A DNA stretch of 64,000 bases. It comes from Rhizobium mesoamericanum STM3625 (GTDB taxonomy: Bacteria > Pseudomonadota > Alphaproteobacteria > Rhizobiales > Rhizobiaceae). Made by a program: the position numbers and the translations under genes. The notes beneath the pieces were generated by a model. That model was given only the letters and a program-made list of their open reading frames with translations. It did no database searches and was not told where the DNA came from. The stretch is taken from positions 2,785,280-2,849,279 of the forward strand of contig NZ_HF536772.1 in assembly GCF_000312665.1 (NCBI RefSeq). Reading direction: 5' to 3'. Shown here in pieces: positions 28,601 to 38,136 of the stretch. Each line of letters opens with the position of its first letter. Position 1 is the first letter of the stretch.

Positions 28601-28998
28601 ATGGCATGCGTCGTCGACAGGTGCTGGCCGCTCTCCTCGTCGATCATGTTAACGTCGCGTGCCTCTAGCGCAAGGCGCATGTTCGATGTGAAGCGGATGA
28701 CCGTAGAGCCAACCTCCGCCCGGTAGCGTGGTCCGATGGCGGAGTTCAGCGCAACCTGCGCCTGACGCGAGAGCGGCGCATCGAACATGCCGCTTTCCAC
28801 CGTGAAGACAATCGCTGCAAGCACGAAGAGGATGACGGCAACGCAACCACCCGTAACGCCGGCGGTTCGGCGCATGCGCGAACGCGACGGCGGGCAGCTG
28901 ACAATGATTGGATCCTCGGCCTGCGCGGAGGGGAGCTCATGCAGTGCGACGATATCTTTCTTGCGGAATGTAATTTTCTCGCCGCGGATCGCCGACAT
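25609..28998 (-). CDS. Large AsmA/YhdP-like (DUF3971) envelope protein
   Basis: A 1129-residue protein with one N-terminal membrane helix (about residues 48-70) and a long periplasmic part. The body is made of repeated beta-rich segments with the GLFGSLHVRFGDVSPEISFAG and FDLSGPRATISIKSGTAFFPSGRSVSVGEG style of AsmA/TamB-like proteins, and a C-terminal AsmA_2-type region (VFQGMLRDQRGNMDMTGTFMPAYGLNRLFAELPLIG). YhdP and relatives are thought to form hydrophobic grooves that carry phospholipid between the membranes; a similar job is inferred. The exact start is uncertain: the first 45 residues are cytosolic and poorly constrained. Confidence 0.85.
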   Translation of the reverse strand: MSAIRGEKITFRKKDIVALHELPSAQAEDPIIVSCPPSRSRMRRTAGVTGGCVAVILFVLAAIVFTVESGMFDAPLSRQAQVALNSAIGPRYRAEVGSTVIRFTSNMRLALEARDVNMIDEESGQHLSTTHAMRIALDPLQLFRGRIAIAQIEAEDIALDTALLPSGKPLKLDDVRIDEIPAAMEAAFAQLDMIDSFVERGGTRSVKLSGIDIKLADTANGPLSIMVDGLVLSRTRQGSLALDGEVAINGKPATLRIVAERASGHTSKLTGQISGVDLGPFTLKRNGEGQIREGIDGSGDLTISALRSGNQASPALGVSIALGPGQFYMDGDQQELSGGHINLAYDFSKQTLEIAQSRVQFGATSVPLNGALIDLDKIDASAGKGFGIDLLVSGGTAAPSSSGEQPLAFDVQATGRYLVASRELQFENMRVSSPAGGLFGSLHVRFGDVSPEISFAGQSEQLQTTAVKQLWPFWMASKGREWVQHNLFGGTVTNASISVFIPFGRLDEAVGKGLKLDENQIRIAFDIAHTRMNVAGDIPPIRDTNAHFDLSGPRATISIKSGTAFFPSGRSVSVGEGTFILPSTYDKPLMAELDLSISGAADAVGELLTYKPIQVLQRAGFMPEDLKGKVSAKVQARLGLISSQNPPPAEWKAVLQLQDLDIAKPFSGRKITDLDGVLTANPKQVSVDGKGLVDGIPAGIKLVEPTDKSSDVQPQQTVTATLNNDQRNKVLPGLGDIIDGSVDVELNRIDEDRQAVTVDLGRARLSLPWIGWSKGSGIGATATFEASGPTDNTELKNFVLKGDGFGANGSLVIGNGNLMKADFDSVKLSSLDDFSVSVKRSKGGLDLSVSGDSADARPIIARLKASGGGADSDRSGSVSVRAKLGRLIGFNDEKMRNVDMLYVSADGRMQALNFTGVTDSGEAFVTQTKGNGVINVTSGDAGAVSRFADLYQHMMGGLLNTQIRLGAGDSWDGSIDIRRFSLVNEQRLHSIVSTPVGSEQRSLNSAVKRNIDTTAQRFQRGFARIVSKNGVISIENGVVRGDQVGAVFQGMLRDQRGNMDMTGTFMPAYGLNRLFAELPLIGIILGNGTDRGLIGITFKLTGKLESPDMIINPLSIIAPGVFRNIFEFQ

Positions 28999-29117
28999 GC
29001 GCCTCGCCTAACGCCTCAATTTGTGGTCTGGACCAGACTGGCTGGACGATTGTTCGTTCAGTATATATCTGGCAAATCACCTGTTATCCATAAACTCGGC
29101 AAAAGAAAGGTCTCTCC

Positions 29118-29591
29118 ATGGCGGATATCAGCATCGGCGCCGCGGCGCCCGACTTCGATCTTCCGCGCGACGGTGGAGGCCGCGTTTCGCTGGCTGATTT
29201 CCGCGGCAAGCCGCTGGTGCTTTTCTTCTATCCCAAGGACGACACGACGGGATGCACAGCAGAATCGCTTGCCTTCACCGCACTTGCTGATGAGTTTGAA
29301 AAAGCTGGCGCTGCCGTCATCGGCATGTCCCCGGATTCCGTGAAATGCCATGACCGGTTCATCAAGAAGCACAATCTTGCGGTTGTCCTGGCGTCTGATG
29401 AAGAAAAGACGACACTTCAGGCCTATGGCGTGTGGAAGCAGAAGACCATGTATGGTCGCCATTTCATGGGTGTGGAGCGCACGACATTTCTGGTGCGCGA
29501 GGACGGGACGATAGGAACGATCTGGCAGAAGGTGAAGGTGCCTGGTCACGCTGAAATCGTGCTGGCCGCGGTGCAGAACCTGTCGCAATGA
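29118..29591 (+). CDS. bcp: Thioredoxin-dependent peroxiredoxin, Bcp/PrxQ type
   Basis: A 157-residue peroxiredoxin that reduces hydrogen and organic peroxides. The peroxidatic cysteine is Cys46 in DDTTGCTAES. The resolving cysteine found five residues on in E. coli Bcp is absent (Leu51); another cysteine, Cys77 in SVKCHDRF, is the only other candidate, so the mechanism may be 1-Cys or atypical. YGVWKQKTMYGRHFMGVERTTFLV is typical C-terminal sequence. Its TGA overlaps the ATG of the next gene by 4 bases. Confidence 0.94.
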   Translation: MADISIGAAAPDFDLPRDGGGRVSLADFRGKPLVLFFYPKDDTTGCTAESLAFTALADEFEKAGAAVIGMSPDSVKCHDRFIKKHNLAVVLASDEEKTTLQAYGVWKQKTMYGRHFMGVERTTFLVREDGTIGTIWQKVKVPGHAEIVLAAVQNLSQ

Positions 29592-30415
29592 CGCCTCGCT
29601 CCAGCATCACATCCCTGCGTGGGGGAGCGATCGGTGCGATCGGCGCGGCGGATCTCGATGAGAAGACCACGCTTGCCCAGGAAACCGCCATACGTTGGTT
29701 CGGTCGCACGCTGTCACTGCGTTCGCCGCTCGACGCGCCGGTTCCCGAGAGGCCAGGCCGTCCAGACAAGCCAGTTCTGATACCGCCGACCCTGGTCGAG
29801 AGGCGTTCCTTGCATACCGTCAAAGGGCGCATCGCGTTGCTGCATGCCATCGCCCATATCGAGCTTAATGCGGTCGACTTGGCGCTTGATATCGTGGCGC
29901 GATTCGCGACCGAACCGGTGCCGAACTCCTTCTTCGACGGGTGGATGCAGGTCGCTTTCGAGGAAGCAAAACACTTCCGCATGGTGCGTGCCCGCCTGAA
30001 AGACCTGGGAGCAGACTATGGTGACCTGCCCGCCCACGATGGTCTGTGGCAGGCTGCGCATTCGACCAGGAATGACCTGACGGCGCGACTGGCCGTTGTC
30101 CCGCTCATCCTCGAGGCGCGCGGGTTGGACGTGACGCCGTCGCTGCAAGCAAAAATGCGCGAAACCGGAGATTTCGAGAGTGCGGCTGTGCTCGATGTCA
30201 TTTACAACGACGAGAAAGGTCACGTTGCGATTGGCGCCAAATGGTTCCGTTTTCTCTGCGTACGCGAAAGGCGGGATCCGGCACGAACATTCCACGAACT
30301 TGTGCGCGCCAATTTCCGTGGTCCGTTAAAGCCTCCCTTCAACGACATCGCGCGAGCCGAAGCCGGCCTGACGCCGTCGTTCTATCGTTCGCTGACATCG
30401 ACGAGCAACGCCTGA
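29588..30415 (+). CDS. DUF455 ferritin-like protein
   Basis: A 275-residue DUF455 protein. It carries spaced acidic/histidine motifs that fit a ferritin-like di-iron site: HAIAHIELNAVDLALD near residue 86, VAFEEAKHFRMV near 121 (ExxH) and VIYNDEKGHVAIG near 205 (ExxH). It might be an oxidase, hydroxylase or rubrerythrin-like oxidant-defence protein; nothing in the sequence fixes the substrate. It overlaps bcp by 4 bases, so it is translated with a peroxiredoxin. Confidence 0.88.
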   Translation: MTPRSSITSLRGGAIGAIGAADLDEKTTLAQETAIRWFGRTLSLRSPLDAPVPERPGRPDKPVLIPPTLVERRSLHTVKGRIALLHAIAHIELNAVDLALDIVARFATEPVPNSFFDGWMQVAFEEAKHFRMVRARLKDLGADYGDLPAHDGLWQAAHSTRNDLTARLAVVPLILEARGLDVTPSLQAKMRETGDFESAAVLDVIYNDEKGHVAIGAKWFRFLCVRERRDPARTFHELVRANFRGPLKPPFNDIARAEAGLTPSFYRSLTSTSNA

Positions 30416-30512
30416 TCTCATAGCGACAGCCATGCTGACCTAAGTAAATATTAACCATAATCATGCGTAATTGCGGCAATTGAGGCATCAGCCGTCAATT
30501 GGGAGATACTCC

Positions 30513-31811
30513 GTGACGCATGCACAGCAAAGCCGCGTATTCGGTCAGAGAAAACAACAGCATATACTGATCCTGGCGAGCGGCGATCGGGTCCGTCATC
30601 TGACTGTCAGGCCCTGGATGGTGGCACTCGTCGTCTGCTTCGTCGGCGTCTTTGCAATCGGCTATCTTCTGGCCACGTCCTATCTCGTGCTGCGTGACGA
30701 CCTGATCGGTGCGACGATGGCAAGACAGGCGCGCATGCAGCATGACTACGAAGACCGAATCGCCGCCCTGCGCGCTCAGGTGGACCGCGTTACGTCGCGT
30801 CAGTTGCTCGATCAGCAGGTTGTCGAAGACAAGGTCGACAAACTCATGGAGCAGCAATTGGCGCTCACCACGCGCCACGGCAAGCTGGACTCCCTTCTCG
30901 ATCGCGCCGAGAATTCTGGGCTGGGTGGCAAGGAGACGACACCACTGCAGTCCTACGCTCCTGAAACCAAAGACAAGCGAGCCTCGCTTTCGGGGGCTGT
31001 TCAGGCCATTGAAAATCAGCTTGCCGGCAATGACGAACCGGCCGACGTGACGCCTGACAACGATACGCTGGGCGCTCTGCCGCCAAGGGAGACCGTCGGC
31101 GATCGTGCCGACCGGGTTTTCTCCAAGGTGACGCTGTCGTTGAAGGACATCGAGCAGAAGCAGCGCACTCGCATCGCGCAGCTGACAAGCGATGCGGGAG
31201 GCGCAGCCGATGCTATATCCAGGGTGCTCACGCGTTTCCGCATTTCGGTGCCGGCCGAACGCGTGAAGCAAGACGACAGCGCAATCGGCGGTCCCTATGT
31301 CGAACCGGAAACCACTGATGATTTCGACAGCTCGCTTTCACAGCTCGATGATGCCCTCACGCGCCTGGAGATGGTGCGCATCACGGCGGATTCGCTGCCC
31401 TTCCAAAATCCTGCTGTCGGAAAGGAGATCACCAGTTCGTTCGGCAACAGGCGCGATCCCTTCCTTGGGCGCCTGGCGCTGCACTCCGGCATCGACTTCC
31501 GCTTTACCCCGGGCGAGAAAGTGCGCCCGACAGCGCCGGGCAAGGTGATCGCCGCCGGCTGGACGGGTGGCTACGGCAACATGGTCGAGGTGGACCATGG
31601 CAACGGCATTTCCACCCGCTATGGCCATATGTCGGAAATTCTCGTGAAAGTCGGCGACAAGGTAGACCGCAATGACGTGATCGGCCTCGCCGGCAGCACC
31701 GGCCGCTCCACCGGCACGCATTTGCACTACGAGGTCCGTCAAGATGGGCGCGCCCTCGACCCTATTTACTTCATGAATGCGGGCTTGAAGCTTGCCAGTT
31801 ACATGAAGTAA
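30513..31811 (+). CDS. M23-family (LytM) peptidoglycan endopeptidase, membrane-anchored
   Basis: A 432-residue protein: a short cytosolic tail, a transmembrane helix at about residues 35-57, a coiled-coil region at roughly 70-160, and a C-terminal LytM domain from about 310. The zinc-binding HSGIDF (HxxxD) and HLHYE (HxH) motifs are intact, so it is probably catalytically active rather than an EnvC-type activator. It likely cuts peptide cross-links in the periplasm. GTG at 30513 is supported by GGGAG seven bases upstream; a TTG at 30471 is less likely. Confidence 0.92.
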   Translation: MTHAQQSRVFGQRKQQHILILASGDRVRHLTVRPWMVALVVCFVGVFAIGYLLATSYLVLRDDLIGATMARQARMQHDYEDRIAALRAQVDRVTSRQLLDQQVVEDKVDKLMEQQLALTTRHGKLDSLLDRAENSGLGGKETTPLQSYAPETKDKRASLSGAVQAIENQLAGNDEPADVTPDNDTLGALPPRETVGDRADRVFSKVTLSLKDIEQKQRTRIAQLTSDAGGAADAISRVLTRFRISVPAERVKQDDSAIGGPYVEPETTDDFDSSLSQLDDALTRLEMVRITADSLPFQNPAVGKEITSSFGNRRDPFLGRLALHSGIDFRFTPGEKVRPTAPGKVIAAGWTGGYGNMVEVDHGNGISTRYGHMSEILVKVGDKVDRNDVIGLAGSTGRSTGTHLHYEVRQDGRALDPIYFMNAGLKLASYMK

Positions 31812-31917
31812 CGACACGCAATAACCACGTCTTTACCTCTGCACTGGTCGCAAAGCCTGTATTCCTTGACTTAAGGGCAGTTTCGGCTTATGTCGCGCTG
31901 CATTGCGGCACGCAATC

Positions 31918-33456
<1,539 letters not shown>

Positions 33457-33462
33457 CGCGTT

Positions 33463-33885
33463 ATGGGCACGCCAGGCATCGATTTTCCAGGGGTCGGTGT
33501 TGGCCTTGTGATTTTGCGTGACCGCAAGATCCTGCTTTACAAGCGTATCCGCCCGCCAGAGGCCGGCCACTGGAGCATCGTGGGCGGCAAGGTCGATCAC
33601 ATGGAGCCGACCGAGCAGGCGGCGCGTCGTGAAGCGGAAGAAGAGACCGGCCTATCGATTGGCCGCGTCAGTCTCCTCGGCCCCGCGGAAGTCATCAGCA
33701 ACGCCGATGGACAGCACTGGGTTTCCCTGCTCTATATTGCCTCAGAATTCGACGGCGAACCGAATCTCACAGAGCCAGAAAAGCTCTCTGACTTCGGCTG
33801 GTTCAGCCGTTCCGACCTCCCTCAGCCTCTCTCCGCATTCGCGGCGGCCGCCATGGCCAGACTGAAAGCCGACGAACTTCTCTAG
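33463..33885 (+). CDS. Nudix hydrolase
   Basis: A 140-residue Nudix protein. The Nudix box GGKVDHMEPTEQAARREAEEETGL near residues 46-69 has the required glycine, REUxEE acids and leucine that hold the magnesium. The LLYKRIRPPEAGHWSIVGG lead-in is typical of MutT/ADP-ribose type enzymes. The substrate is unknown. It starts 6 bases after the helicase stop and converges on the tfoX-like gene with a 3-base gap. Confidence 0.9.
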   Translation: MGTPGIDFPGVGVGLVILRDRKILLYKRIRPPEAGHWSIVGGKVDHMEPTEQAARREAEEETGLSIGRVSLLGPAEVISNADGQHWVSLLYIASEFDGEPNLTEPEKLSDFGWFSRSDLPQPLSAFAAAAMARLKADELL

Positions 33886-33888
33886 GCC

Positions 33889-34206
33889 TCATTCCGACCG
33901 GAGCGCTGCCTCATAGGCAAGGCGTACCCACCGCGCCATAAGATCGGGGTCGTCATAGGCATCATCGGGGATCGACCAGTATGGCATTTTCACCGGATTT
34001 CCCTTCTTGCCATCATAAGCCCATTGCGTCGCCCCTGCCGCGGCGAATTCGGGCGCGCTCTGCTCGTCGGCTTTCAGCAACATCTCGCCTCGCACCTCGA
34101 CTGCAACGATCCGGCCCATGTGGTAGATTCCTTTGCCGCCGAACATCCGTTTGATAGTGACGGGGCCAAGCCCCTGAAATATTTCTTCGATCGCCGCCGC
34201 GTCCAT
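33889..34206 (-). CDS. TfoX/Sxy family N-terminal domain protein
   Basis: A 105-residue protein that consists of the TfoX_N domain only: IFQGLGPVTIKRMFGGKGIYHMGRIVAVE and the WAYDGKKGNPVKMPYWSIPDDAYDDP segment. TfoX in gamma-proteobacteria controls competence genes, but stand-alone domains like this are widespread and not shown to do so. It is the last gene of a coupled operon, 3 bases after the molybdopterin/nucleotidyltransferase fusion. Confidence 0.86.
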   Translation of the reverse strand: MDAAAIEEIFQGLGPVTIKRMFGGKGIYHMGRIVAVEVRGEMLLKADEQSAPEFAAAGATQWAYDGKKGNPVKMPYWSIPDDAYDDPDLMARWVRLAYEAALRSE

Positions 34207-34209
34207 CCC

Positions 34210-35844
34210 TCAACCCTTCAAAATTCCACCTGCCGCAATGACGGCCTCGGGCGTGTCCACATCCAGATGAGCCGCGTCGCCGATGTCGATGTCTACCACA
34301 GGCACTCCCGACGTTTCGATGATGTGTCGCGCCCCGACGTCACCTTCCAGCCTCATGACCTCATCGAATAGCGACTTCGGGATAATCACGGGATTGCCCC
34401 GCTTGCCGCGCGAGACGGCACGGATGATCGACTGGCCGTTTGCTTGCCTGAATGCCGTAATCAGTGCATCGAGATCGCCACTGGAGACGCCCGGCATATC
34501 GGCCAACATAACCAGGATTCCATCCGCCTCCCGCGCCTGCTCAACGGAAAATCCTGTGGCGAGCGACGAAGCCATGCCAGAGGCATAGTCCGGATTGTGG
34601 ACTGTCGTCGCCTTCAGCCCGGACAGTGCCGCTTCGATGTCGTTCTTGCGATGTCCGGTCACGACGATGACCGACGACGACCGACTGCCGATCGCGTTCA
34701 TCGCCGATCGCCGAATAAGCGGCACACCGTCAAACTCTGCGAGCAGCTTGTGTGGACCGCCCTCGCCCATCCGGCTGGCTTTGCCTGCGGCGAGAAGGAC
34801 CGTCGCAACATTGCCCGCAGGGACAAAGCGCGCCTCTGCCTCGCGAATGCTCGGCCGTGTTTGAATTTCCATCAGAAGACCTCCCACGCCCATGCCGCTG
34901 ATGTCGATTGCGCTCGGTTGTTCACCGGCCAGGATCCGATCCAGTACCCAGTCGAAGCCATTCTCTTTCGGGCTGCGTGCACATCCCGGTGCCCCGATTA
35001 CGGGAATGTCGCCAATGTGCCCGAGAACGAGGAGGTTACCCGGATCCACAGGCATGCCGACTTGCACCACTTCGCCCCCCGCCTGTCGAATAGCCTCGGG
35101 GATTACATCCTCGTCGTCGATTACGGCGGACGCTCCGAAAAGGACGAGCAGTTTTGGCGCCTCATCGGGCACACCCACGACGTCTCGTAGCGCCTTTGCA
35201 ACCGGCTCCACTCGATGAGCGACCCGGGCTTCCCTCACGAGATGACTGCCGGATGCAATCAACCGGCGGGAAAGCACCCGCGCCGTCTTGTCCATCACCG
35301 CTGGCTTCAGCGATGGCAGCTCGGTCGCAATCAGTGAGACTGATCGACTGGCAAAGGGTTTCACCTCGAATGCGGATGTGGCCCGCAGTACCTCGCACGC
35401 AATTTCGAGTTTTGCGCCGGAAACGGCGAGCGGAATGATCTTGAATGTTGCAACCATATCGCCCTTCCGAACGGGCACATGGTCGTTCAAGCAGGCAAGC
35501 GTTATGGCCGGGTCGATCCTGTTCAGTCGGTCAACCGAAGTGCGGCTTGCAATGAACAGCCCGTCAACGGTCGAATACACATTCACCCGCCCCGTGGAGG
35601 CCTCCGAGAAGCGCAGGTGGTCGGGCGCAACGGCCTGGGCAAGTCGTTTCGCCGCCTCGTCCTCGCCGATGTCGCCCGGCTCCATGCGCGCCGCGATCAC
35701 ATGCTCTATGCCTTCGCCGCGCAGCCTGGCGACATCACTGGCGTCGATCCTGTGACCTTTCGGCAAGCTGCCGCCTGCAAGCTTCAGCGCATGCGCGAGA
35801 ATCAAGCCGTCTGCGACGTCGACGGAAAACGAACCGAATTTCAT
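34210..35844 (-). CDS. Molybdopterin-binding / MobA-like nucleotidyltransferase fusion protein
   Basis: A 544-residue two-domain protein. Residues about 170-320 form a MoeA-type molybdopterin-binding domain (PKLLVLFGASAVIDDEDVIPEAIRQAGGEV, GAPGCARSPKENGFDWVLDR). Residues about 345-540 form a MobA/MocA-like nucleotidyltransferase (VLLAAGKASRMGEGGPHKLL, VTGHRKNDIEAAL, RGKRGNPVIIP). Such enzymes insert molybdate and attach CMP or GMP to molybdopterin; MocA-type CTP transfer would fit xanthine-dehydrogenase-family enzymes. It overlaps the upstream XdhC-C gene by 4 bases. The reaction is inferred from domain identity. Confidence 0.9.
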   Translation of the reverse strand: MKFGSFSVDVADGLILAHALKLAGGSLPKGHRIDASDVARLRGEGIEHVIAARMEPGDIGEDEAAKRLAQAVAPDHLRFSEASTGRVNVYSTVDGLFIASRTSVDRLNRIDPAITLACLNDHVPVRKGDMVATFKIIPLAVSGAKLEIACEVLRATSAFEVKPFASRSVSLIATELPSLKPAVMDKTARVLSRRLIASGSHLVREARVAHRVEPVAKALRDVVGVPDEAPKLLVLFGASAVIDDEDVIPEAIRQAGGEVVQVGMPVDPGNLLVLGHIGDIPVIGAPGCARSPKENGFDWVLDRILAGEQPSAIDISGMGVGGLLMEIQTRPSIREAEARFVPAGNVATVLLAAGKASRMGEGGPHKLLAEFDGVPLIRRSAMNAIGSRSSSVIVVTGHRKNDIEAALSGLKATTVHNPDYASGMASSLATGFSVEQAREADGILVMLADMPGVSSGDLDALITAFRQANGQSIIRAVSRGKRGNPVIIPKSLFDEVMRLEGDVGARHIIETSGVPVVDIDIGDAAHLDVDTPEAVIAAGGILKG

Positions 35845-36548
35845 TTCTTGTCACCAATTGGCGATATGGCCCGTGTCCGCAGCGTCTGGACGATCTCGGC
35901 GAGAATGGCGAGCGCGATTTCGGCGGGGCTCGCCGCACCGATGTTCAGCCCGATCGGCGCGCTGATCCTGCCAAGTGCCGCCTCGTCTACGCGATCGGCG
36001 CGCAGGCGTTCCAATCGCGCCGCGTGCGTCTTGCGGCTTCCGAGGGCTCCGACGTAGAAACAGCCGATCCGCAACGCCTCGGCAATCGGGTAATCGTCTA
36101 TCTTCGGGTCATGCGTCACTGCGACGAGCGCGCTATAGGCGTCCAGCGGACGATCCTTGAGCACATCAACGGGCCAATCCGCAGTCAGATCGATGCCGAG
36201 GAACCGTTCTGGCGTGGCGAATGCCGTTCGCGGGTCGATGATCCGCACATCGAAACCGGCGAGAGATGCCATCTGCGCGAGGACCTGACTGATATGAACG
36301 GCACCGATGATCACGATATGGGCCGGCGGCAGATGCACGTTCAGAAAGTAGCGATGTCCCTCGACGTCGATTGCCGTCGATCTACCGGAGCGCAAGGCTG
36401 CCTCGACGGCATCCTGTAGCGGAGGCTCTACCAAATCTCCCTCGATGACGACGCTGTCGCGACCGCTATCGAGATCGGTCAGCAGTATGGCAGCCCGGCG
36501 AGCCCGCCGAGCGTCATTGAGCCGCGCAAGATTTGCGGCATCCATCAA
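35841..36548 (-). CDS. XdhC C-terminal (Rossmann) domain protein
   Basis: A 235-residue protein with the XdhC Rossmann fold (HIVIIGAVHISQVLAQMASLAGFDVRIIDPRTAFATPERF near residue 77, VAVTHDPKIDDYPIAEAL near 140, YVGALGSRKTHAARLERL next, and SPIGLNIGAASPAEIALAILAEI near 195). XdhC binds the sulfurated molybdenum cofactor and passes it to xanthine dehydrogenase-type enzymes. In this operon XdhC is split over two genes; this is the second half and overlaps the first by 4 bases. Confidence 0.92.
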   Translation of the reverse strand: MMDAANLARLNDARRARRAAILLTDLDSGRDSVVIEGDLVEPPLQDAVEAALRSGRSTAIDVEGHRYFLNVHLPPAHIVIIGAVHISQVLAQMASLAGFDVRIIDPRTAFATPERFLGIDLTADWPVDVLKDRPLDAYSALVAVTHDPKIDDYPIAEALRIGCFYVGALGSRKTHAARLERLRADRVDEAALGRISAPIGLNIGAASPAEIALAILAEIVQTLRTRAISPIGDKK

Positions 36549-36874
36549 TCGAGCCTTTCAACATAAATGCGAATACGGCCACCACAGGAAAGGCCGACCC
36601 GCCATGCAGTTTCATCCGCCACGCCAAATTCGAGCATCTTTGCTTTGCCGTCGGCGATCACGTCTAGAGCCTCGGCAATAACGGCACCCTCGACGCAACC
36701 GCCAGATACAGACCCTTCGAAATTGCCATCGCGGTCAATCACCAGATGGCTTCCCGCCGGACGTGGCGCCGAGCCCCACGTCTCGATCACCGTGGCAACA
36801 GCAACGTCCCGGCCGCCCTTTTGCCAGGCTTCCGCCAACATCAGTGGATCAAGGTCAAAGGACGTCACTGTCAT
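36545..36874 (-). CDS. XdhC/CoxI N-terminal domain protein
   Basis: A 109-residue XdhC_CoxI domain: VATVIETWGSAPRPAGSHLVIDRDGNFEGSVSGGCVEGAVIAEAL and SCGGRIRIYVERL, with the conserved SGGCVE and SCGG cysteines. It corresponds to the N-terminal half of XdhC and to CoxI/CoxF of carbon-monoxide dehydrogenase clusters. It overlaps its neighbours by 4 bases at both ends, so it is translated together with the VWA protein and the Rossmann half. Confidence 0.92.
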   Translation of the reverse strand: MTVTSFDLDPLMLAEAWQKGGRDVAVATVIETWGSAPRPAGSHLVIDRDGNFEGSVSGGCVEGAVIAEALDVIADGKAKMLEFGVADETAWRVGLSCGGRIRIYVERLD

Positions 36875-38133
36875 GCGATGCCTTTCAAGGTTTCAAGATA
36901 CCGGCGCGGATCGTACGTGGTCGATCTGGTCGCGCCGAGTGCCGCCGCGAGGTCGCTCAAGGATGATAGATTGTGAACCGGTCGGAATTCGTCAACATGC
37001 GGAAGCATCGCGCGCACGCCACGTGCCCGCGGCTCGAAGCCATCGAAGCGCAGCAGTGGATTGAGCCAGATGAGACGCCGGCAGGAACGATGCAGCCTGT
37101 CAATCTCGGTTGCGAGCATATCCGTTCCCTCGCGCTCCAGCCCGTCGGTGATAAGCAGCACGATCGCGCCTTGCCCGAGGACACGCCGAGCCCAGAGCCG
37201 ATTGAACTCTTTCAGCGTCTCCCCGATCCGAGTTCCTCCGGACCAGTCCTTTACGGCAGCTGCACATTCGTCCATTGCCTCGTCGGGATCCTTATGTCGC
37301 ATCTGCCGGGTGACGTTCGTGAGGCGTGTACCGAACAAAAAGGTATGAACCCGCCGGCGCTTCTCTGTCAGGACATGGAGAAAGTGTAGAAAGATTCGCG
37401 TGTACTGGCTCATGGAGCCGGAGATATCGGCAAGAACCACCAAGGGCGGCTGGACCTCGCGGATTTCACGATATCGCGGAAGAATGAGACCTGCCCCGCT
37501 GCGCAGTGCGGCCCGCATTGTCGCACGCGGGTCGACACGAGTGTGGACATGCGATGGCCGAAAGCGCCGAGTGGGCACCTTATCCAATGGCAACTGCAGT
37601 TTCGCGAGAGCCTTCTTGGCAGCAGCAGTCTCCAACGCGGACATTTGGGCAAAATCCATTCGCCGGAAGACCTCATTGCCGGACATGGTGAAGCGCGCGT
37701 CGATCTCGATGTCGGGTTCGTCGCGCGGCGGCTTGTTGTCCCGACGCTCGCCGAGCAAGGCGTCCGCGGCGCGGCTTGCGCCGGGCTTTGCTTTCTCCCT
37801 TGCGCGTGTATCCGGCGCCCGTGGTGACATCATCGCGATCATCTTTTCGACAAGGTCGCGCGAGCGCCAGAAAAGGCGAAACGCCTCGTCGAAGACCGGC
37901 TTGTCTTCGTGCCGCTTAACGAAGACGGACGACAGGGCGGCGTGAAATTCCTCGCGCGACCCGATGCCGATTGCCTCGACCGCATCAATGGCATCGACGA
38001 TCGCCGCCGGCCCGATTTTCATGCCGGCCTTTCGCAATGCTCTGGCAAAGAAAACGACGTTGTCGGCAAACCGTCGGTCGCCGACCGGAAGGGGCGCAAC
38101 GGCGATCACATCCTGTCCGCTTGTCGGATCCAT
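36871..38133 (-). CDS. VWA-domain protein of the CoxE family
   Basis: A 420-residue CoxE-type protein. A charged, proline-rich middle (about 100-150) links an N-terminal helical region to a von Willebrand A domain from about residue 230, which holds the metal site DISGSMSQYTR and the later TDG of LLITDGLEREG. CoxE works with the AAA ATPase CoxD to install the sulfur or copper of Mo-Cu CO dehydrogenase, and homologues accompany other molybdenum hydroxylases. It starts 3 bases after the MoxR ATPase gene. Confidence 0.92.
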   Translation of the reverse strand: MDPTSGQDVIAVAPLPVGDRRFADNVVFFARALRKAGMKIGPAAIVDAIDAVEAIGIGSREEFHAALSSVFVKRHEDKPVFDEAFRLFWRSRDLVEKMIAMMSPRAPDTRAREKAKPGASRAADALLGERRDNKPPRDEPDIEIDARFTMSGNEVFRRMDFAQMSALETAAAKKALAKLQLPLDKVPTRRFRPSHVHTRVDPRATMRAALRSGAGLILPRYREIREVQPPLVVLADISGSMSQYTRIFLHFLHVLTEKRRRVHTFLFGTRLTNVTRQMRHKDPDEAMDECAAAVKDWSGGTRIGETLKEFNRLWARRVLGQGAIVLLITDGLEREGTDMLATEIDRLHRSCRRLIWLNPLLRFDGFEPRARGVRAMLPHVDEFRPVHNLSSLSDLAAALGATRSTTYDPRRYLETLKGIA

Positions 38134-38136
38134 CAG

